This document shows positions 1-11,889 of a stretch of 64,000 bases of DNA, in pieces. Position numbers and translations under genes: made by a program. The stretch spans positions 25,277 through 89,276 of the forward strand of contig JAKCPI010005411.1 of NCBI GenBank assembly GCA_023213315.1, given 5' to 3'. The notes under the pieces were generated by a model. The model saw only the letters and a program-made list of their open reading frames with translations. It was not told the origin of the DNA and did not search any database. Each line of letters starts with the position of its first letter. Positions within the stretch are counted from its first letter, which is position 1. This DNA comes from Euborellia annulipes. Its lineage: Eukaryota > Arthropoda > Insecta > Dermaptera > Anisolabididae.

Positions 1-345
1 TCAGGGTAAGGGTCAGAGCACATAACCCAAACCCCAAGGCCGAAAACACCCTTGATTGAGCCACCACCACCAGGCACCCGACAAACACCACCTGCAAAAC
101 TCACTCCTTTTAGCTGGATTTGTACTATCGGAAATCCTAACGAAAATAACCTCCCCCTCCCCCTCTCTCTTCTCACTCTCTCTTACTTAATTCAATATAT
201 CTTGTATCCCTTCTTCTCCCTTATTTTATATAAACGTAATATTATTTATTTTATTTAAAAAGTTAAGTATTTAATTTAATATTCAATTTTTGATTAAAGT
301 AAAGTAAATTTTTTCTTGCTTATTAACATAACGGTAAATACAGTA
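1..345. other. unassigned sequence, left edge
   Basis: No gene or repeat is recognised. The first ~170 bases are more C-rich than the surroundings, with a CCACCACCACCAGG stretch and a CT-rich tract near 150-185, and then the sequence becomes AT-rich. An open frame crosses this part but has no ATG start, domain or splice signal that I trust. Confidence 0.5.
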
Positions 346-395
346 TATTTAATGTGTGAAGAAAATAATAGCAGCTAGATAGTATTTCATTTATT

Positions 396-918
396 AGGCC
401 CTCTACACTGACGTTTCGGTCTTGGTTAAGATATCACAGATCAGATCTACTGTCTGTACTCGATTGATTGGCTTATATACCAGTAAATATTATTGTGTTT
501 TCCTACTTATTATTCAATCATTAAACATATTAATATTATTAATTATATATAACCTAATTCCCAGGTTCACAACATATCGCCTGCTGAGAATCATAGTGGC
601 GAAAGTCCGAAATTGAACATATTTTAGAAAAGGCGTTGGAAGTTTTATAAATATACATTTAAATAGCTGGAGAACAAATGAATAGGCCAGAATCAATAGC
701 AAAGAATGGAAATATATTTTCGCCACTTTGCTACTCAAAAGAGAAGACGTTTGAACAACGTTTGGGAGGCTTAACTCAAAAATTGAATTTTCGGACTTTC
801 GCCACTCAGCATTCTCAGCAGGCGATATATGATTGAATATTTGATTGTACGCCTATATTGACAACCCGCAAGCTTTGAGGGTGGTTTTAACCAAGACCGA
901 TACGTCAGCATAGAGGCT
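396..918. mobile_element. MITE-like inverted-repeat element 1
   Basis: The terminal inverted repeats are at 396-430 (AGGCCCTCTACACTGACGTT...) and 888-918. They share CTGACGTnTCGGTCTTGGTTAA. A second, inner inverted repeat pairs 570-617 with 783-830 (around GGCGAAAGTCCGAAA and CAGCAGGCGATAT). The interior codes for nothing recognisable. It is most likely a non-autonomous DNA transposon or fold-back element. No clean target duplication is seen because the right end abuts the next element. Confidence 0.6.
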
Positions 919-919
919 T

Positions 920-1559
920 TAAAGGGGCCCTTACACGATCAGTCAGAATATCAGTCTGAACCAGTCGGACCGTCAGTATTTTCTTCATTTAAGTATAATT
1001 TTACACATATCATTCAGACTACCACTCAGAATCAAGTTCTTTTTAGCTCATTCGACTGTGAGAAGCCACTAATTTTTCTTCTTAAGTAAACTAACTTAGA
1101 ATGATGAAGGGGGAGAGGATGCCAGCCAAAAAGGAGCCTCTATCGAATAAAAATCTCCATTAAGAAGACGTTTCGGGTTTAATTAGATAAATCCATCATC
1201 AGTTCTTTAGAGCTGAAATGAGCATAAATAATAATTGTAATACAACAGCATAAAATATTTCTTAAATTATAAAAACATCAGATCTTACATTATTGGCAAT
1301 CTCAAGGCCTACACCATTGAGTTGCAGATAGAGTTGTTATATATAAACATATACAAAATTATATAAAATCATTTTAATCGCTGAACAGCCACTTCTCTTA
1401 TCAACATCTATAAACTAACTTAGTTCCCAGCCACTAAGTGACAATGAAAAACAAAAAGAAAACGGCCATCAGTCCTTCAGTCTTGCCCATACACGTTCTG
1501 TCAAAACGCCATTCCGCTCAAATACTGACAGTCTGACTGATCATGTAAGGGCCCCTTAA
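920..1559. mobile_element. MITE-like inverted-repeat element 2 (GGGGCCC ends)
   Basis: The terminal inverted repeats read AGGGGCCCTTACAYGATCAG at both ends and continue for about 25-30 bp. TTAA lies at or overlaps both borders, which would fit a TTAA-inserting (piggyBac-type) element, but hAT families also begin with GGGGCCC. The ~640-bp interior has no coding signal. Confidence 0.6.
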
Positions 1560-1711
1560 TAAATGTATCTGTATATCTAGCTGCTTTTATTTTATTTTCT
1601 TCATACATTAATAATTATCCAGATATAAAATCAATATCTTGTAACAATATATTCATTTTGACTAAGTTATAGCATTTCAGCTAGTAATTCTTAAAGTTAT
1701 TCAGATAATAA

Positions 1712-2445
1712 AAATCTGGTGGGACAAACAGTGCATCACATAAGTTTTTTTTTTTTTTAATTTGTTCAAGGTCTTTTTCGGCATCACACAATTTTCAATA
1801 ACCGAAGGCAAATTGTGTGATGTGCTCTTGCAGCAGATTTATGTGGGGCTTATATTTAAAACCAATTAAAAAGAATATAATAAAATAACATACTATAAAT
1901 ATTTGTGTTGTTATAAAGGTAACAATTTCTAATATCTTTAACTCTTCTAATATAAATACCTATCTTATATCTCAAAAAATATTTATTTAAATTGGGTACC
2001 AGTTGTATTAATAAATGCGCCTGAATCATTGATTAAAAAAAAATCTCAATCTATTAGAACTTTATTTAGATCAAATAACTAAAATATAGACAAAAGAATC
2101 AAGGAAAGTACAAGACTAAAAATAAAGTACCGGTAGTTGAAATATGAGAATAAAGAGAATCTATATAAAAATTAATTTATTCATGAATTTTAATTAGAGA
2201 AAAATTTAGAAAAACTAAAAAAAGTATATTAATAAAGTACTACTGATACATGTTTGAACTGACAATAATCGAAATTAGGGAAGCATGTGTATCTAGCTTA
2301 AATATAAAATTTGAGTTAGATTTTTTTTTAGTTATCAAGGGAAGAGACACAAAACATATATTTTCGTTGAAATTTCGATTTTCTCTTTACTATATATAAT
2401 ATTTCACATTTCCTGTAGGCCCACATAAGAGAAAGTAATAAAACT
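1712..2445 (-). mobile_element. degenerate Fam1 repeat copy
   Basis: The left end is a decayed version of the Fam1 3' hairpin (1712-1840: AAAATCTGGTGGGACAA ... ACCGAAGGCAAATTGTGTGA). Further right are recognisable Fam1 blocks in reverse order: TTTATTCATGAATTTTAAT, AGTAAAGTAC near 2235, CTTAAATATAAAATTTGAG near 2297, and AAGAGAAAGTAAT near 2425. It is the most diverged Fam1 copy and carries AT-rich insertions. Confidence 0.55.
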
Positions 2446-3544
2446 GCATGATTCAGTATTGTTCTATGAATTTATTCTAATATTTATAAATCCCAAATAA
2501 TTAATAAGATCATCTCTAATTTTAAGAATGCGTTTGTCAAATTTTTATTTTTTTTTCAAAATTTTATTATGCGTCCTTATTTGAAAGGTGATTATTTGAG
2601 AGGCCACCTCAAATCTCATTTCACGTCCCAAGGAAAAAATGATATATATAAATAAACTCTAATATAAGTTAGAATAAAAAAAAAAAAAATTGTTATTGTT
2701 GTTGGACAAGGGATCTCCCCTTTATTTGTTTCATCTAGATCTATTTTTCTTTTATTCCTCCAGACAAGGACATAAATATCTTTGATGTCACCAATATATG
2801 AAAAGATATAGTCACAAAATAGATGTTCTCATAAACCGATTTTATGTAAATATACACATGTTGAATAACCAATGTTCAATAACCAATCTAAATATAATAT
2901 ATCATTGATAGCCAATTTATTATTTATTTATAATTCTCATAATCCAACTCAATAATAAGTGGGGCAGGACCGCAGTCAGAAAGTTTTTTTGCGGGGGAAG
3001 GGCTAAAAAGAATTTTGAAAATTGGGGGAGGGTTATTATAATTTTGCTCAATAATATTCATTTAAAGAGTAATCATATTTCTCTATGCTGATATTCTTAT
3101 TTATTTATTTTTTTCAGAGCAAGTGTGGGTTTGAACCCACAAATTCCATTCTCGGCCCTCATTTTCTATGTCAATAATTCAAGTTTAAACAGACCAATAA
3201 TTGCATTGAAATTTTTTCAATTTTTCTTTTATCTCTTCTACTAGAGTGCAAAACTATTAAATGCATTCATATCAGGTACCGTACGTACCACATATATCAT
3301 TAGAATGATTAAATGACGCTAGTTAGGCGGAACATGTGACGCGAATAGGAAAAGGATCATTTCAACCTGGAGAGCAGAGCGTAATACAGAAGACATATGA
3401 GACCTAGCAAACTTGCATATGAAAATCATTTAAAAAACCCTTTTTTTTATCAATAAATACTGAATTATTACTTGTGAAAAACGAGACTTTACTCATGGAT
3501 GCTATAATTTTAGAAGAAATCCATTACAACAAATATTAATTTTT
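2446..3544. other. AT-rich sequence, no gene
   Basis: Nothing coding is seen. Two fragments stand out. A G-rich patch at 2960-3040 resembles the inner part of the G-tract DNA transposons found elsewhere in the window. A short stretch at 3118-3160 (GGTTTGAACCCACAAATTCC) resembles a tRNA/SINE B-box region. Confidence 0.4.
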
Positions 3545-4139
3545 TACTTTCTCTTACCTATGTATGTTAATATATATAGAGAGAAAGTATTGGATTCATG
3601 TCAAAAATTCGATGTCGAGATTTTGATGGATATACACGTTTTGAGGTTCCCTGAATCCAAAAAAGTGGTTTTCGCTGTTTGTCTGTCTGTGTGTCTGTGA
3701 ACAAAATATCTCAAGAACGGAAAGAGCTAGGAGGTTGATATTTTATATTTAAGTTTTGTACCCTCCTGGACCGTGAAAATAAGCTTTTAATCAAAATCGC
3801 CCAAAGAGTACTAATACTTTACTGATGTAATTTTTCAGTTTTTTTCGATTTTCTCAAAATTCGCTCCAACGATTTTTTTTTAAATCATAAATCAACTAGT
3901 TTTTAGATGCTCTTTAAAATGTATATTCTGATTTTGCCATTGAAATCTTTTCAAGACCACTATACTCTTGTACTCCATAGGAAAGATAGGAGAAATCTTG
4001 AATTCTATATATATATATCGGCGGGAACTAAATATATGTCGACATGAAAAATCTGGTGTGACAAGCCCAGAATACAACTTTCGATTACCGAAGGTAAGAG
4101 AAAGTTGTGTGCTGTGCGCCAGTCACACCAGATTTTTTT
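3545..4139 (+). mobile_element. Fam1 repeat, full-length copy
   Basis: The element opens with a small hairpin (ACTTTCTCTTACCTATG ... TATATAGAGAGAAAGT). The conserved body follows (GATGTCGAGATTTTGATGGA; a GTCTGTCTGTGTG microsatellite; TTTACTGATGTAATTTTTCAG; TTAGATGCTCTTTAAAATGT). It ends in a ~90-nt long hairpin whose arms are ATCTGGTGTGACAAGC and GCCAGTCACACCAGAT. No protein is encoded. The same layout recurs in the better copies at 15150 and 37734, which define the family. Confidence 0.75.
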
Positions 4140-5561
4140 CCCGCAACCTCTCAAGAGATTTCAACCCAACCACTGATTTAAAGAATTATATTACAGATAA
4201 TGAGTTCTAAGTGAGAAGTACGGCTACCGAATTCTTAAGGTTTTTTTCGATGAGGCTGAAATACCCATGATTGGATGGGGTTAAACTGAGAATTTACGTA
4301 AAATTATTATTATGTTAAAACAATTTACGAAGTTGCTGTAAATTTTGAAATGCAATAAAAAATGTGTAGGTAATTAAGCAATTTACCCCACCACCTGTAT
4401 TCGCTCTGACCTCGAATCAGCGAAATCTGCCAAAATGAAATGTTCTTTTAAGATTTTTTTGTTATAAAATAAGAGCATAGGGTATATTACAGGTCCTATA
4501 AAATTAACAATATCAGGTTAATAAATTCTTTCTAACCAAACGAATAAATGTTGAACTCACAAGCTCGAAAGCTCCATTCTCTTTAAGTAGACATATGGCT
4601 GGCTCAAGCGCGATATAATTCCAATATCATAAGGGATAAATTAATGGACTAATGGGCCATGTGCACCGCAGGTGTTGGGGAAATGTGAAAAAATATCAGG
4701 GGGATGATATAGCTCTGCTAATATTATATGATATAATTATATGAAAGATTAATTGTATATTAGGAAAAGAGATTTTTCTCTAAAATTTCCAATATCCTGC
4801 TAAACGTTATATATTAAAAAAATTCTAATTAAACCCTAAAATAAATGGAATGTCCAATTTTCAAATAATAAAGTTAATTTTTTTCACAAGCAGAAAATTT
4901 CTTGGAAATCAATTTGAAAATTTCTCGCCAATTAAACAAATTAAGTTAATTAAAAAAATTCCTCCACCGAAATTGAGTAAGTTTACAAAATAAAATTGAG
5001 TTATATGATTGGGATTGAAGAAAGAAATCCTCCTATTTGCTTGCGTTTAAGAATTAATCTAATTTCAGAAATAAAATGAAATTAGATTTTCCGCGGGATT
5101 TTTTTAAGCTCTCAAAATCATTAAATTTTATAGAAATAATTTATTAAAAAAAAATCCCCATAATTCTTGAGAGGCGAAGGATTAAGTTGAAATTTCTCTC
5201 GTCAAAGAAGGAAGGAAAAAGTACTTAATTTTACTGTCATATGAAAAGAATAAATAAAAAAAAAGTTATTTTTTAGAAACTCGGTAAGAACACAGGGTCA
5301 GTAATTAGGCTAGATCCCCATTCTTAGTGATAAAATTATTAAAAACTTTCGGATAACCAAATATAATAATGTGTTCGGATAATGATTTAACTTATCTAAG
5401 GCCCCTCTTATCTTTTATAGTTAACTCGAAAAAGTTTTGTTTCTTTACACAGGTGCTTTTTTTCCGCCAAGTACACCTCCCTTAATAAATAAAATTTTTA
5501 AATAGAAATTCTAAGCTCGAATATTTTAGAGATTTTTTTTCACTAAGTTTTAGATATACGT
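4140..5561. other. AT-rich sequence, no feature recognised
   Basis: No ORF, repeat match within the window, tRNA-like box or splice-bounded exon was recognised in this stretch. Confidence 0.5.
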
Positions 5562-5743
5562 AAAAAAATCTGGTGTGCCTGGTCGCACAGCACACAACTT
5601 TCTCTTACCCTTCGGCAAGAGTAAGTTGTGTACTGTGCTTGTCACACCAGATTTTTTGTGTTGAGATATATTTAGTTTCCGGCAGTACGGTACATTCGGA
5701 TTCAAGATGTAAAATTTATAAACAGGAAAAATATTTATATTTT

Positions 5744-5757
5744 GTTACCATGGCAAC
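5744..5757. promoter_or_regulatory. RFX X-box-like palindrome in Fam1
   Basis: GTTACCATGGCAAC is the exact complement of the GTTGCCATGGTAAC sites in the Fam1 copies at 22268 and 37734. It matches the known RFX-factor X-box (GTTGCC-ATGG-NAAC). Function is not shown; it may simply be a conserved part of the repeat. Confidence 0.4.
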
Positions 5758-6206
5758 CAATTCTCCTATCTTACCTATGAAGTTCAAGAGTAAAGTGGTC
5801 TTCATAAGATTTCAATGGCAAAATGAGAATATACATTTTAAAGAGCATCTAAAAAATGATTGATTTATGAATTAAAAAAAAAATCGTTGGATTTTGAGAA
5901 ATTCGAAAAAAAGTGAAAAACTACATCAGTAAAGTACTAGTAGGGGTACTCTTTGGGCGATTTTGTTTAAAAGCTTATTTTCACGCTCCTGGGAGGTGCT
6001 TAATTTAAATATAAAATTTTAAACTCGTAGCTCAATACCTTCATGCTTAAAAAAGAACACACACACAGACAGACAGACAGACAAACCATGCCTCGATAAT
6101 CACTTTTTTGGATTCAGGGGACCTCAAAACGTGTATATCCATCAAAATCTCGACGTAGAATTTTTGACATGAATCCAATACTTTCTTTCTATATATACAT
6201 ATCGAC

Positions 6207-6449
6207 GTTCTAATTAGCAAAGTGCCTAACTCCATTTTTGTTTATTTTTCAAGAGAGCCAAAAAAACACTTCATTGCCATTGTTAGACCACTGTTAAACA
6301 CTTTTCGTGCAGCAACTTTTCGAACTGAAAAATTTGAATTACGCTCTTACCCAGTTCAGGGCATAAGGAGAATGATATTTTTCAACAGAAAATACAAAAA
6401 AAAATGATTTTCAAAAAAAAGTGGAGTTAGGCACTTTGCTAATTAGAGC
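6207..6449. mobile_element. 243-bp MITE nested in Fam1
   Basis: Twenty-six-bp perfect terminal inverted repeats (TCTAATTAGCAAAGTGCC...) lie at 6209-6234 and 6422-6447, with one or two further matching bases outside. The flanks ATCGAC and ATCGAT look like a slightly diverged target duplication. The interior is non-coding. It interrupts the Fam1 copy, so it is younger than that copy. Confidence 0.7.
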
Positions 6450-6493
6450 ATCGATGTTTATAATATATCTGTATAGGTAAGAGAAAGTAAAAA

Positions 6494-8131
6494 GAATTTA
6501 ATTTCGTTGAATTAATACCAGTGCTATTAAGGGTAGTTATCCTATGTTTATTCTCTTTTTATCAATTATATAAAAAAAGATATTCCGATATCGAATATCT
6601 ACTAATTTCATTCAAAATAAAATAATTTGGTTTCTGATATTTTTGACAGGTTTTTTCCCAATTTTTTTTTTTTTTTGTGTTGTGATCAAATCGGAATGCC
6701 TATTAATCCAGATTAACATTTTAATCCTCTAATATCAGAGGGGTTTAAATTTAAACTCGTTTAGGTTGTCAAAAAAGAGTAGAAAATCCGAATTAAACAA
6801 GATTAAGTATAAATCGGCCACAGTAGATTCAATCATTAATGAAATTTGCAAAATACATGGTTGAAATTTGCTTCTAGACCTAAAGAGGCATTGTTAAAGA
6901 GATTAAAAGAAGGATTGGCGTTTAAGAGCAACTTTAAGATAACGTACAAAGAAAGAAAAATAAGTTGCCTACGGTGTTCAATTATAATTTCAATTTTAAT
7001 AATAAAAATCTTACGATTATATTATAGAATATTAATAACAATAATACAAAAACTTTTAATATTTTTTTATATTACTCCCTTTCTTTATTTTTATACATTA
7101 AAGTAATTATTGAATATCACAAAGAAAAATATTTAAAATATCATATTACAAGTTTTCAACTCATAGATAATTTAGGGCCGTAGTGGATTAACTCCTACCC
7201 TCTACCTCCCCTACCCCTACCTTCCCCACCCCCTCACCTCCCCCCCCTCACTCGAGAAAGAAATATCAGAGAAATTTACTCATATTTTGTTTCCATTATA
7301 TAAAATGAAAAGTGTAAGAGAGAATTAAAAAAATATTTTAATCCTTTTGACATGGATGAATTCTTTAAAAGAAAACACTGACTAGAAATCTGCCGTCCAT
7401 TAAAAAACATTTTTAAAGTAACGTATCTGTAGGCTACTTAATTTTATATTCCTGGGAAAAAAAGTTATTTTTTGTATAAGAAAAGTATTTACGTGGAATT
7501 TATAAATTTTAAAGCTGATTATTATGATAAAGAAAAAAAAATAGTAGCTATATTGTTTGGGAAATATATAAAATGAAAGTCAAAGCCAAAAGTTGGAAGA
7601 CATGGTATGTTTGTAATGTAGTTAATGTAAAAAAACTAGATGAAATATCGTGCGGTCGTTTAAGTAGAGAGCTACTAATGATTTTCCTGTGAGGAGTGGA
7701 CAGTTAATACAAAAATTTATGAAAATTTACCATCTATCCCCTTCTCTGAAAGTTCGTCTCGATTTTTATTATTAAACTAAAAATATTATTGTTAAAATAA
7801 CGTTACAAGAATAACGTAAGCGGCTCATGTGTATATGAGCGTTTCATTTGCCTGCTTGTGTTGGCAAAATGTTGTAAGCTGATTACGTAATCATTTTAAA
7901 AGACAAAAGATCGATTTTATCTAGATCCACAAAGATTTTTCCCTCCTCAAATGAAATATTAATACTTATACAAGGGGAGTTGGCAGTTTGCTTATTATTG
8001 TTGACGAATTGGAGGGGTACAAAACAATCAAAAATGTCTTTATGTAATAGGCCATTTAAATTGACTTTAAATTAGTATTTCTTATTTATACTGTATAGGG
8101 ATGGGTATCGTAGTAAGAGCATCAATCAATG
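6494..8131. other. AT-rich sequence with one C-rich tract
   Basis: No gene is recognised. The exception to AT-rich monotony is the pyrimidine tract at 7186-7255, listed separately. Short hairpins occur around 7800-7850, but I cannot assign them. Confidence 0.45.
7186..7255. repeat. C-rich polypyrimidine tract
   Basis: A run of CCTACCC, CCTCCCC, CCCCTACC and CCCCCCCC blocks. On the minus strand it forms several G3-G8 runs separated by short loops, compatible with a G-quadruplex. It is isolated in AT-rich DNA. Confidence 0.6.
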
Positions 8132-8467
8132 TTTTTACTTTCTCGGACCTATATAATATATATATATACTATATTATAGTCTATATATGTTTTGATATCA
8201 AATGACAAAATTTTTTTAACTGGTAAAGTTAAATAAAAACTTAGAAAAAAATTTGGAGTAAATAAAAAACAGTGATAAAAAACCCATTAAAATGAAAAAA
8301 ATTTGCCAACAATAACATCAGTACCAAAACTTCAATAGACATCTGGACATTTTTTCTTCAATATTTTCAAAGTATATCGGTATTCAAAGGCCAAAAAGTT
8401 TCTGCCCATTTTATTGTATCAATTAAATCACATTGATATATTTATTTAGGAAATATAATTAAGAAAT
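8132..8467. other. Fam1 5'-end fragment and unassigned sequence
   Basis: Positions 8132-8165 (TTTTACTTTCTCGGACCTAT followed by TATATATA) match the first ~35 bases of Fam1; the body is missing. The rest is AT-rich and unassigned. Confidence 0.4.
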
Positions 8468-8638
8468 GATCATAGAAGATGAAATAAAAAGAAAGACCTG
8501 TACAATTTTTCATAATATGTATTGATTGTAATATAGGTCCTGAAAAAGATGGGTGATGTTTAGTCCCCGAAACATCGACAAGGAAAAAGTAATTCGGACA
8601 GAAAACAAGTCTTTCTTTTTATTTCATCTTCTATCTGA
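8468..8638. repeat. fold-back element with hammerhead-like core
   Basis: Inverted arms at 8468-8497 and 8609-8636 (GTCTTTCTTTTTATTTCATC, then TTCTAT) flank a spacer. The spacer contains a decayed hammerhead-like core at 8540-8573: CTGAAAAAGA, then GGG paired with CCC, then GAAAC. The arrangement is the same as in the better fold-back elements at 36049 and 60610. Confidence 0.55.
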
Positions 8639-9980
8639 TATTATTATATTAGATCTATTACGGTCTTCCTCTACATGGTCTTTGAAATGATCATATTACT
8701 TTTTTATATGGTCTGTAGAGTGAGGACGAAATACAACCCAAAAATATCCCTGCCTTATAAAGTAATACAAATTGAGAGGTACACATTTTAAAAATCCGTC
8801 AGATTTTTTTTTAGAATCGAAGGGAGCGAGCTTGACTGGTATGTGTGTGTGTGTGTTTGAGGAAGTAAGTAGGGACAGATAGTAGGGGAGTAAGTGACAC
8901 CTGAAATGATTAAACATTTAAGTGGCGCTGGCAAAGTGTGGGCATTCGATTTAACCATGATAGATGGTCACAAGGGCGTGCATTTAGTATTCTGCTATCT
9001 GTCGAGCTGTCTCTGAAAGCGAAAGGGGGCCGCCAGGGACCCACATGGTCCAGAGCTTACGGCTTACAGCCATAGCTTATGGCTATGCTTCAATCTACTT
9101 GACTTTATAAAAAAAAATTCTTGCTTTCCCCTTGTCAACGACATATCTAATTTAAAATAAAACTCGATGCAAATATTTTTGCTTGAGGATAATCTTTATA
9201 AATTCTGTTGTTTGTTTAAATCTCTTTTCAATTTTATCATCATTAATGCTTTAGCTTTAGTTGCCAAATTTCTAAACAGTGAGCAAGAATAAATTTGATG
9301 CATTTGCGAAATCGATCAAAAGTTGAAATTTATTAATTCTTACAAGTTTTTTTAGAACTTGTATTTGCATCTATATGCCGTTTTTTATCGTGCTTTACAT
9401 TTTTTTTTTTTTTTTATAAATTAATAAAACCAAAAATATTTAAAATGTAAAGTCATTCATAAAATATAACGAGAATTGGGATTTTCTTTCATTAATAAAT
9501 GGAGTGTTTGATGCACTCACTCCTTGTTTCCATTTCATTAATTCCATTCAAAATTTAATGAACTTGTTTTGATTTAATTAGTAAAAAGAGAGATTTGAAT
9601 ATTTTTCTCTCTCAGAATTGAACATTAATACATTAATAATTCAGAGACTATTTTATTTCGAGTAGATGAGCCTTTAGAATGAACGCTTAATCGTTTTCAG
9701 TTATTTTCTTACGTATACTTGTTAGATTACTATTTAGGCTAAAGAATTTTCTCACAAGACACTTTCTTTGCTTTTCCACAATATTAAACTCATAATCATT
9801 CAGAAAGATAAACAAAAATAATTTTATAATAAATTCATTCCTGTTTAGCTAGTTGCTTGAAGGTGGCACCCCAACTTACTATTGAAAGGTAGCATTCATG
9901 AACGTAGATTGTCTTTCAGTATTGGTAATAATTAAAGCCCTGATCTTCACGCACAACCATACCTTAAAATATAAATGCAT
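8639..9980. other. no gene; one GC-richer island
   Basis: An island at about 8930-9090 has normal complexity (GGGGGCCGCCAGGGACCC, and a local hairpin around GCTTACGGCTTACAGCC and the following ATAGCTTATGGC). It has no credible ORF and could be unique DNA or an old transposon end. The remainder is AT-rich with nothing recognised. Confidence 0.4.
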
Positions 9981-10062
9981 AAAGAAAGGAAGAAATGGCA
10001 GCCTTAGCTCGGGTAACCCGTGGTCACCATCCACGTACTCACTAGAAGTGAGCCCCTGAGTG
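9981..10062 (-). mobile_element. SINE-C fragment
   Basis: Matches the 5' head of the GC-rich SINE-C copies at 16744 and 62105 (ACCATCCACGTACTCAC ... GAGCCCCTGAG). It is truncated, with no (AAG)n tail. Confidence 0.6.
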
Positions 10063-11424
10063 TACAATGAACTCTAAATTTTCTTCGTTTAAGTACATGC
10101 CTTTATCTGTGAAGACGTTCTTGAAGGCAGAAAGTGATTTTTCTACATCGAAAGAAGTGGCATACTTGAAAGAAGAAATCTGGGATAAATTGAGGTTGAA
10201 ACTTTACATTTCCACCCTTTAAAGTGCGAAAGTTTGAAAATATTAAAAATCATTTTTAATTTTTGTTAGATTTTAAAAGCAACTACACAAAAATATTCAA
10301 AACATGCTTTTTTCTTTAAAAAAAATGTTAAAATATGCATGAAAAATAAGGTTGTATATGCACATATGCTTGGAAATAGAGTTATTTCGAATCGAATACT
10401 CATGAAATGGATAACTGCAAAGTTTCAGGAAGGTATTCAGCTTCACAAACATTCATTTGCATGAATATCCGGGCTCTTGTAATAATAGGAGGCCTATCGA
10501 GAGCAGAGTACTAAAGAAATTTCAAATAATCTATAAACAAGAGGCAATGCTTTGCGTAATCAGCAGAGTGTCAAAATCCATGTCGCATCGTTTGTTCTCT
10601 GCTGTTTTTAACGATTTTTTAACAGAAAATATATATTTGATTAGAAAATCCAATAAAGCTTTTTTTATATATTTCTTTTTTTTTTTGATACATAAAAAAT
10701 TTTTGAATAACAAATGTTTTTTTTTTCCTCGATTGATCTCAATATGATATTTTATTCTGCTGTATTTATGTATAAAAATAACTCGCTAACAAGGCCTGTC
10801 AATGCCCACTCCGAATATTTTTTCTGATCGGGAAAAGTTCAACATAAATAAACTTTTTTGTTTTTTATATTAAAAAAAATAAATGCGGGTGTCGGGTTTG
10901 TGGGTGTTGTTGTGTTTGTGGCCCTTTCTCTCTTCCCTGTGAGGGGTCTGGTTGGGTTGGTCTGGTTCGGGGGGGGGCGCTTGGCGAAAAAAAAGTGTTG
11001 GAGAGAATTGAATTTTTTCAAAGTGATTATATATTACATCCCTATCAACAAAATACTTAAAAACGACTCAGAGGAGTTTTTGACATCAATAAATATTCTA
11101 TATTTAAAATCTCATTAAATTCGGCGAAAAAAAAATACCGAATAAATGTCAACTAAGAAGATAAAATATTACATTTTTCCAGTAAGTAAAGCAGGCCAAA
11201 CTCAGGAGGAATAAAATCTATTTTTTTGCTAAACGTACTGGTATATTCTTAATTTTTTGACTTTTACTTGAATTTTGAAATTTTCCCCGAGGAATCAGAA
11301 TGTACAGTAGAACGTCCTCAGGTTGCCATCTGTAGCCTACAATGAAAATTCAAAAATATATCTGCCTGACAAAAAAAATGGGGCAAATACGGGACTCTTC
11401 ATTAATTTATATTATTATAAAATT
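10063..11424. other. no gene recognised
   Basis: AT-rich, apart from the G/T-rich block at 10880-10995. Overlapping open frames on both strands at 10457-10747 and 10839-11118 are low-complexity translations without domains. Confidence 0.45.
10880..10995. repeat. G/T-rich low-complexity block
   Basis: A strand-asymmetric block rich in GGGT, GTTGTTGTG, GGTTGGGTTGGTC and a G9 run, ending GCGCTTGGCG. It has G-quadruplex potential on the plus strand. No match to the other G-tract transposons is evident. Confidence 0.5.
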
Positions 11425-11807
11425 CAGGGTGTCCCAAAAGGAATTTTAAAGAGCTGTCCATTGATCTGAGACTTTAGAGCAGACTACATTAGTGGTGTCT
11501 TGAGAAATTATTTGCTGCCAATAAATGATGCTGCTACTTATCACAAAGCTAACAATGTGTTATTTCGATTACTTTTGTTTACAGTTATGTGGTACAACAA
11601 AAGTCATATTCAACGAAATTCCCATTGCACAATGAGAACGTCAACACAAAAAGCTATTTATTGTGGCACAAAAGTCGATCAGAAAACAAAATGAAACTAG
11701 ACTAATTTCTCAAGAAGCCATCCATTATTTTACTCTGCAATCTTAGATGAAAATAAGTCAACCTACAATTCTTTAAAAACTCCGATATTCTTCTTGAGGG
11801 ACCCTTA
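11425..11807. mobile_element. MITE with CAGGGTGTCCC end
   Basis: The left end reads CAGGGTGTCCCAAAAGG, a sequence typical of Tc1/mariner-type termini. The right end (CTTCTTGAGGGACCCTT) is an imperfect inverted match. Subterminal inverted blocks also pair (TCTTGAGAAATTA near 11500 with TAATTTCTCAAGA near 11705). The interior ORF has no transposase motif. Confidence 0.55.
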
Positions 11808-11889
11808 ATTCGTAGCTCTCTGCGAACTTGTGAAAAGTTCAAAACAATTTATTATTATTACAATAATAGTTCAAAATGGCCTCTACTTC

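Larger units (their letters stand above)
346..1607. repeat. nested inverted-repeat composite
   Basis: The outer arms match in inverted orientation: about 346-395 (TGTGAAGAAAATAATAGCAG, then CTAGAT) pairs with about 1558-1607 (ATCTAGCTGC ... TTCTTCATACATTA). Two further inverted-repeat elements sit side by side between these arms, at 396-918 and 920-1559. The simplest reading is an older palindrome interrupted near its centre by two separate insertions. No transposase frame is visible. Confidence 0.6.
5562..6493 (-). mobile_element. Fam1 repeat, interrupted copy
   Basis: This is a reverse-orientation Fam1 copy. The terminal hairpin is at 5566-5660 and the opposite end (AGGTAAGAGAAAGTAAAAAG) is at 6475-6493. 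It carries a GTTACCATGGCAAC palindrome at 5744-5757. A separate 243-bp MITE (6207-6449) is inserted close to the 5' end of the repeat. A (CAGA)n/(CA)n microsatellite at 6058-6083 is the complement of the GTCTGTCTG tract seen in other copies. Confidence 0.75.

Noticed and set aside
52..258. Open frame with Pro-rich start at the left edge, considered as a possible upstream LU exon
   Set aside because: No cysteine pattern, no donor at a suitable place, and the second half translates AT-rich DNA.
411..430. Hammerhead-like box (ACCGAAACGTC on the minus strand)
   Set aside because: No CTGANGA box with a pairing stem precedes it; the bases belong to a terminal inverted repeat.
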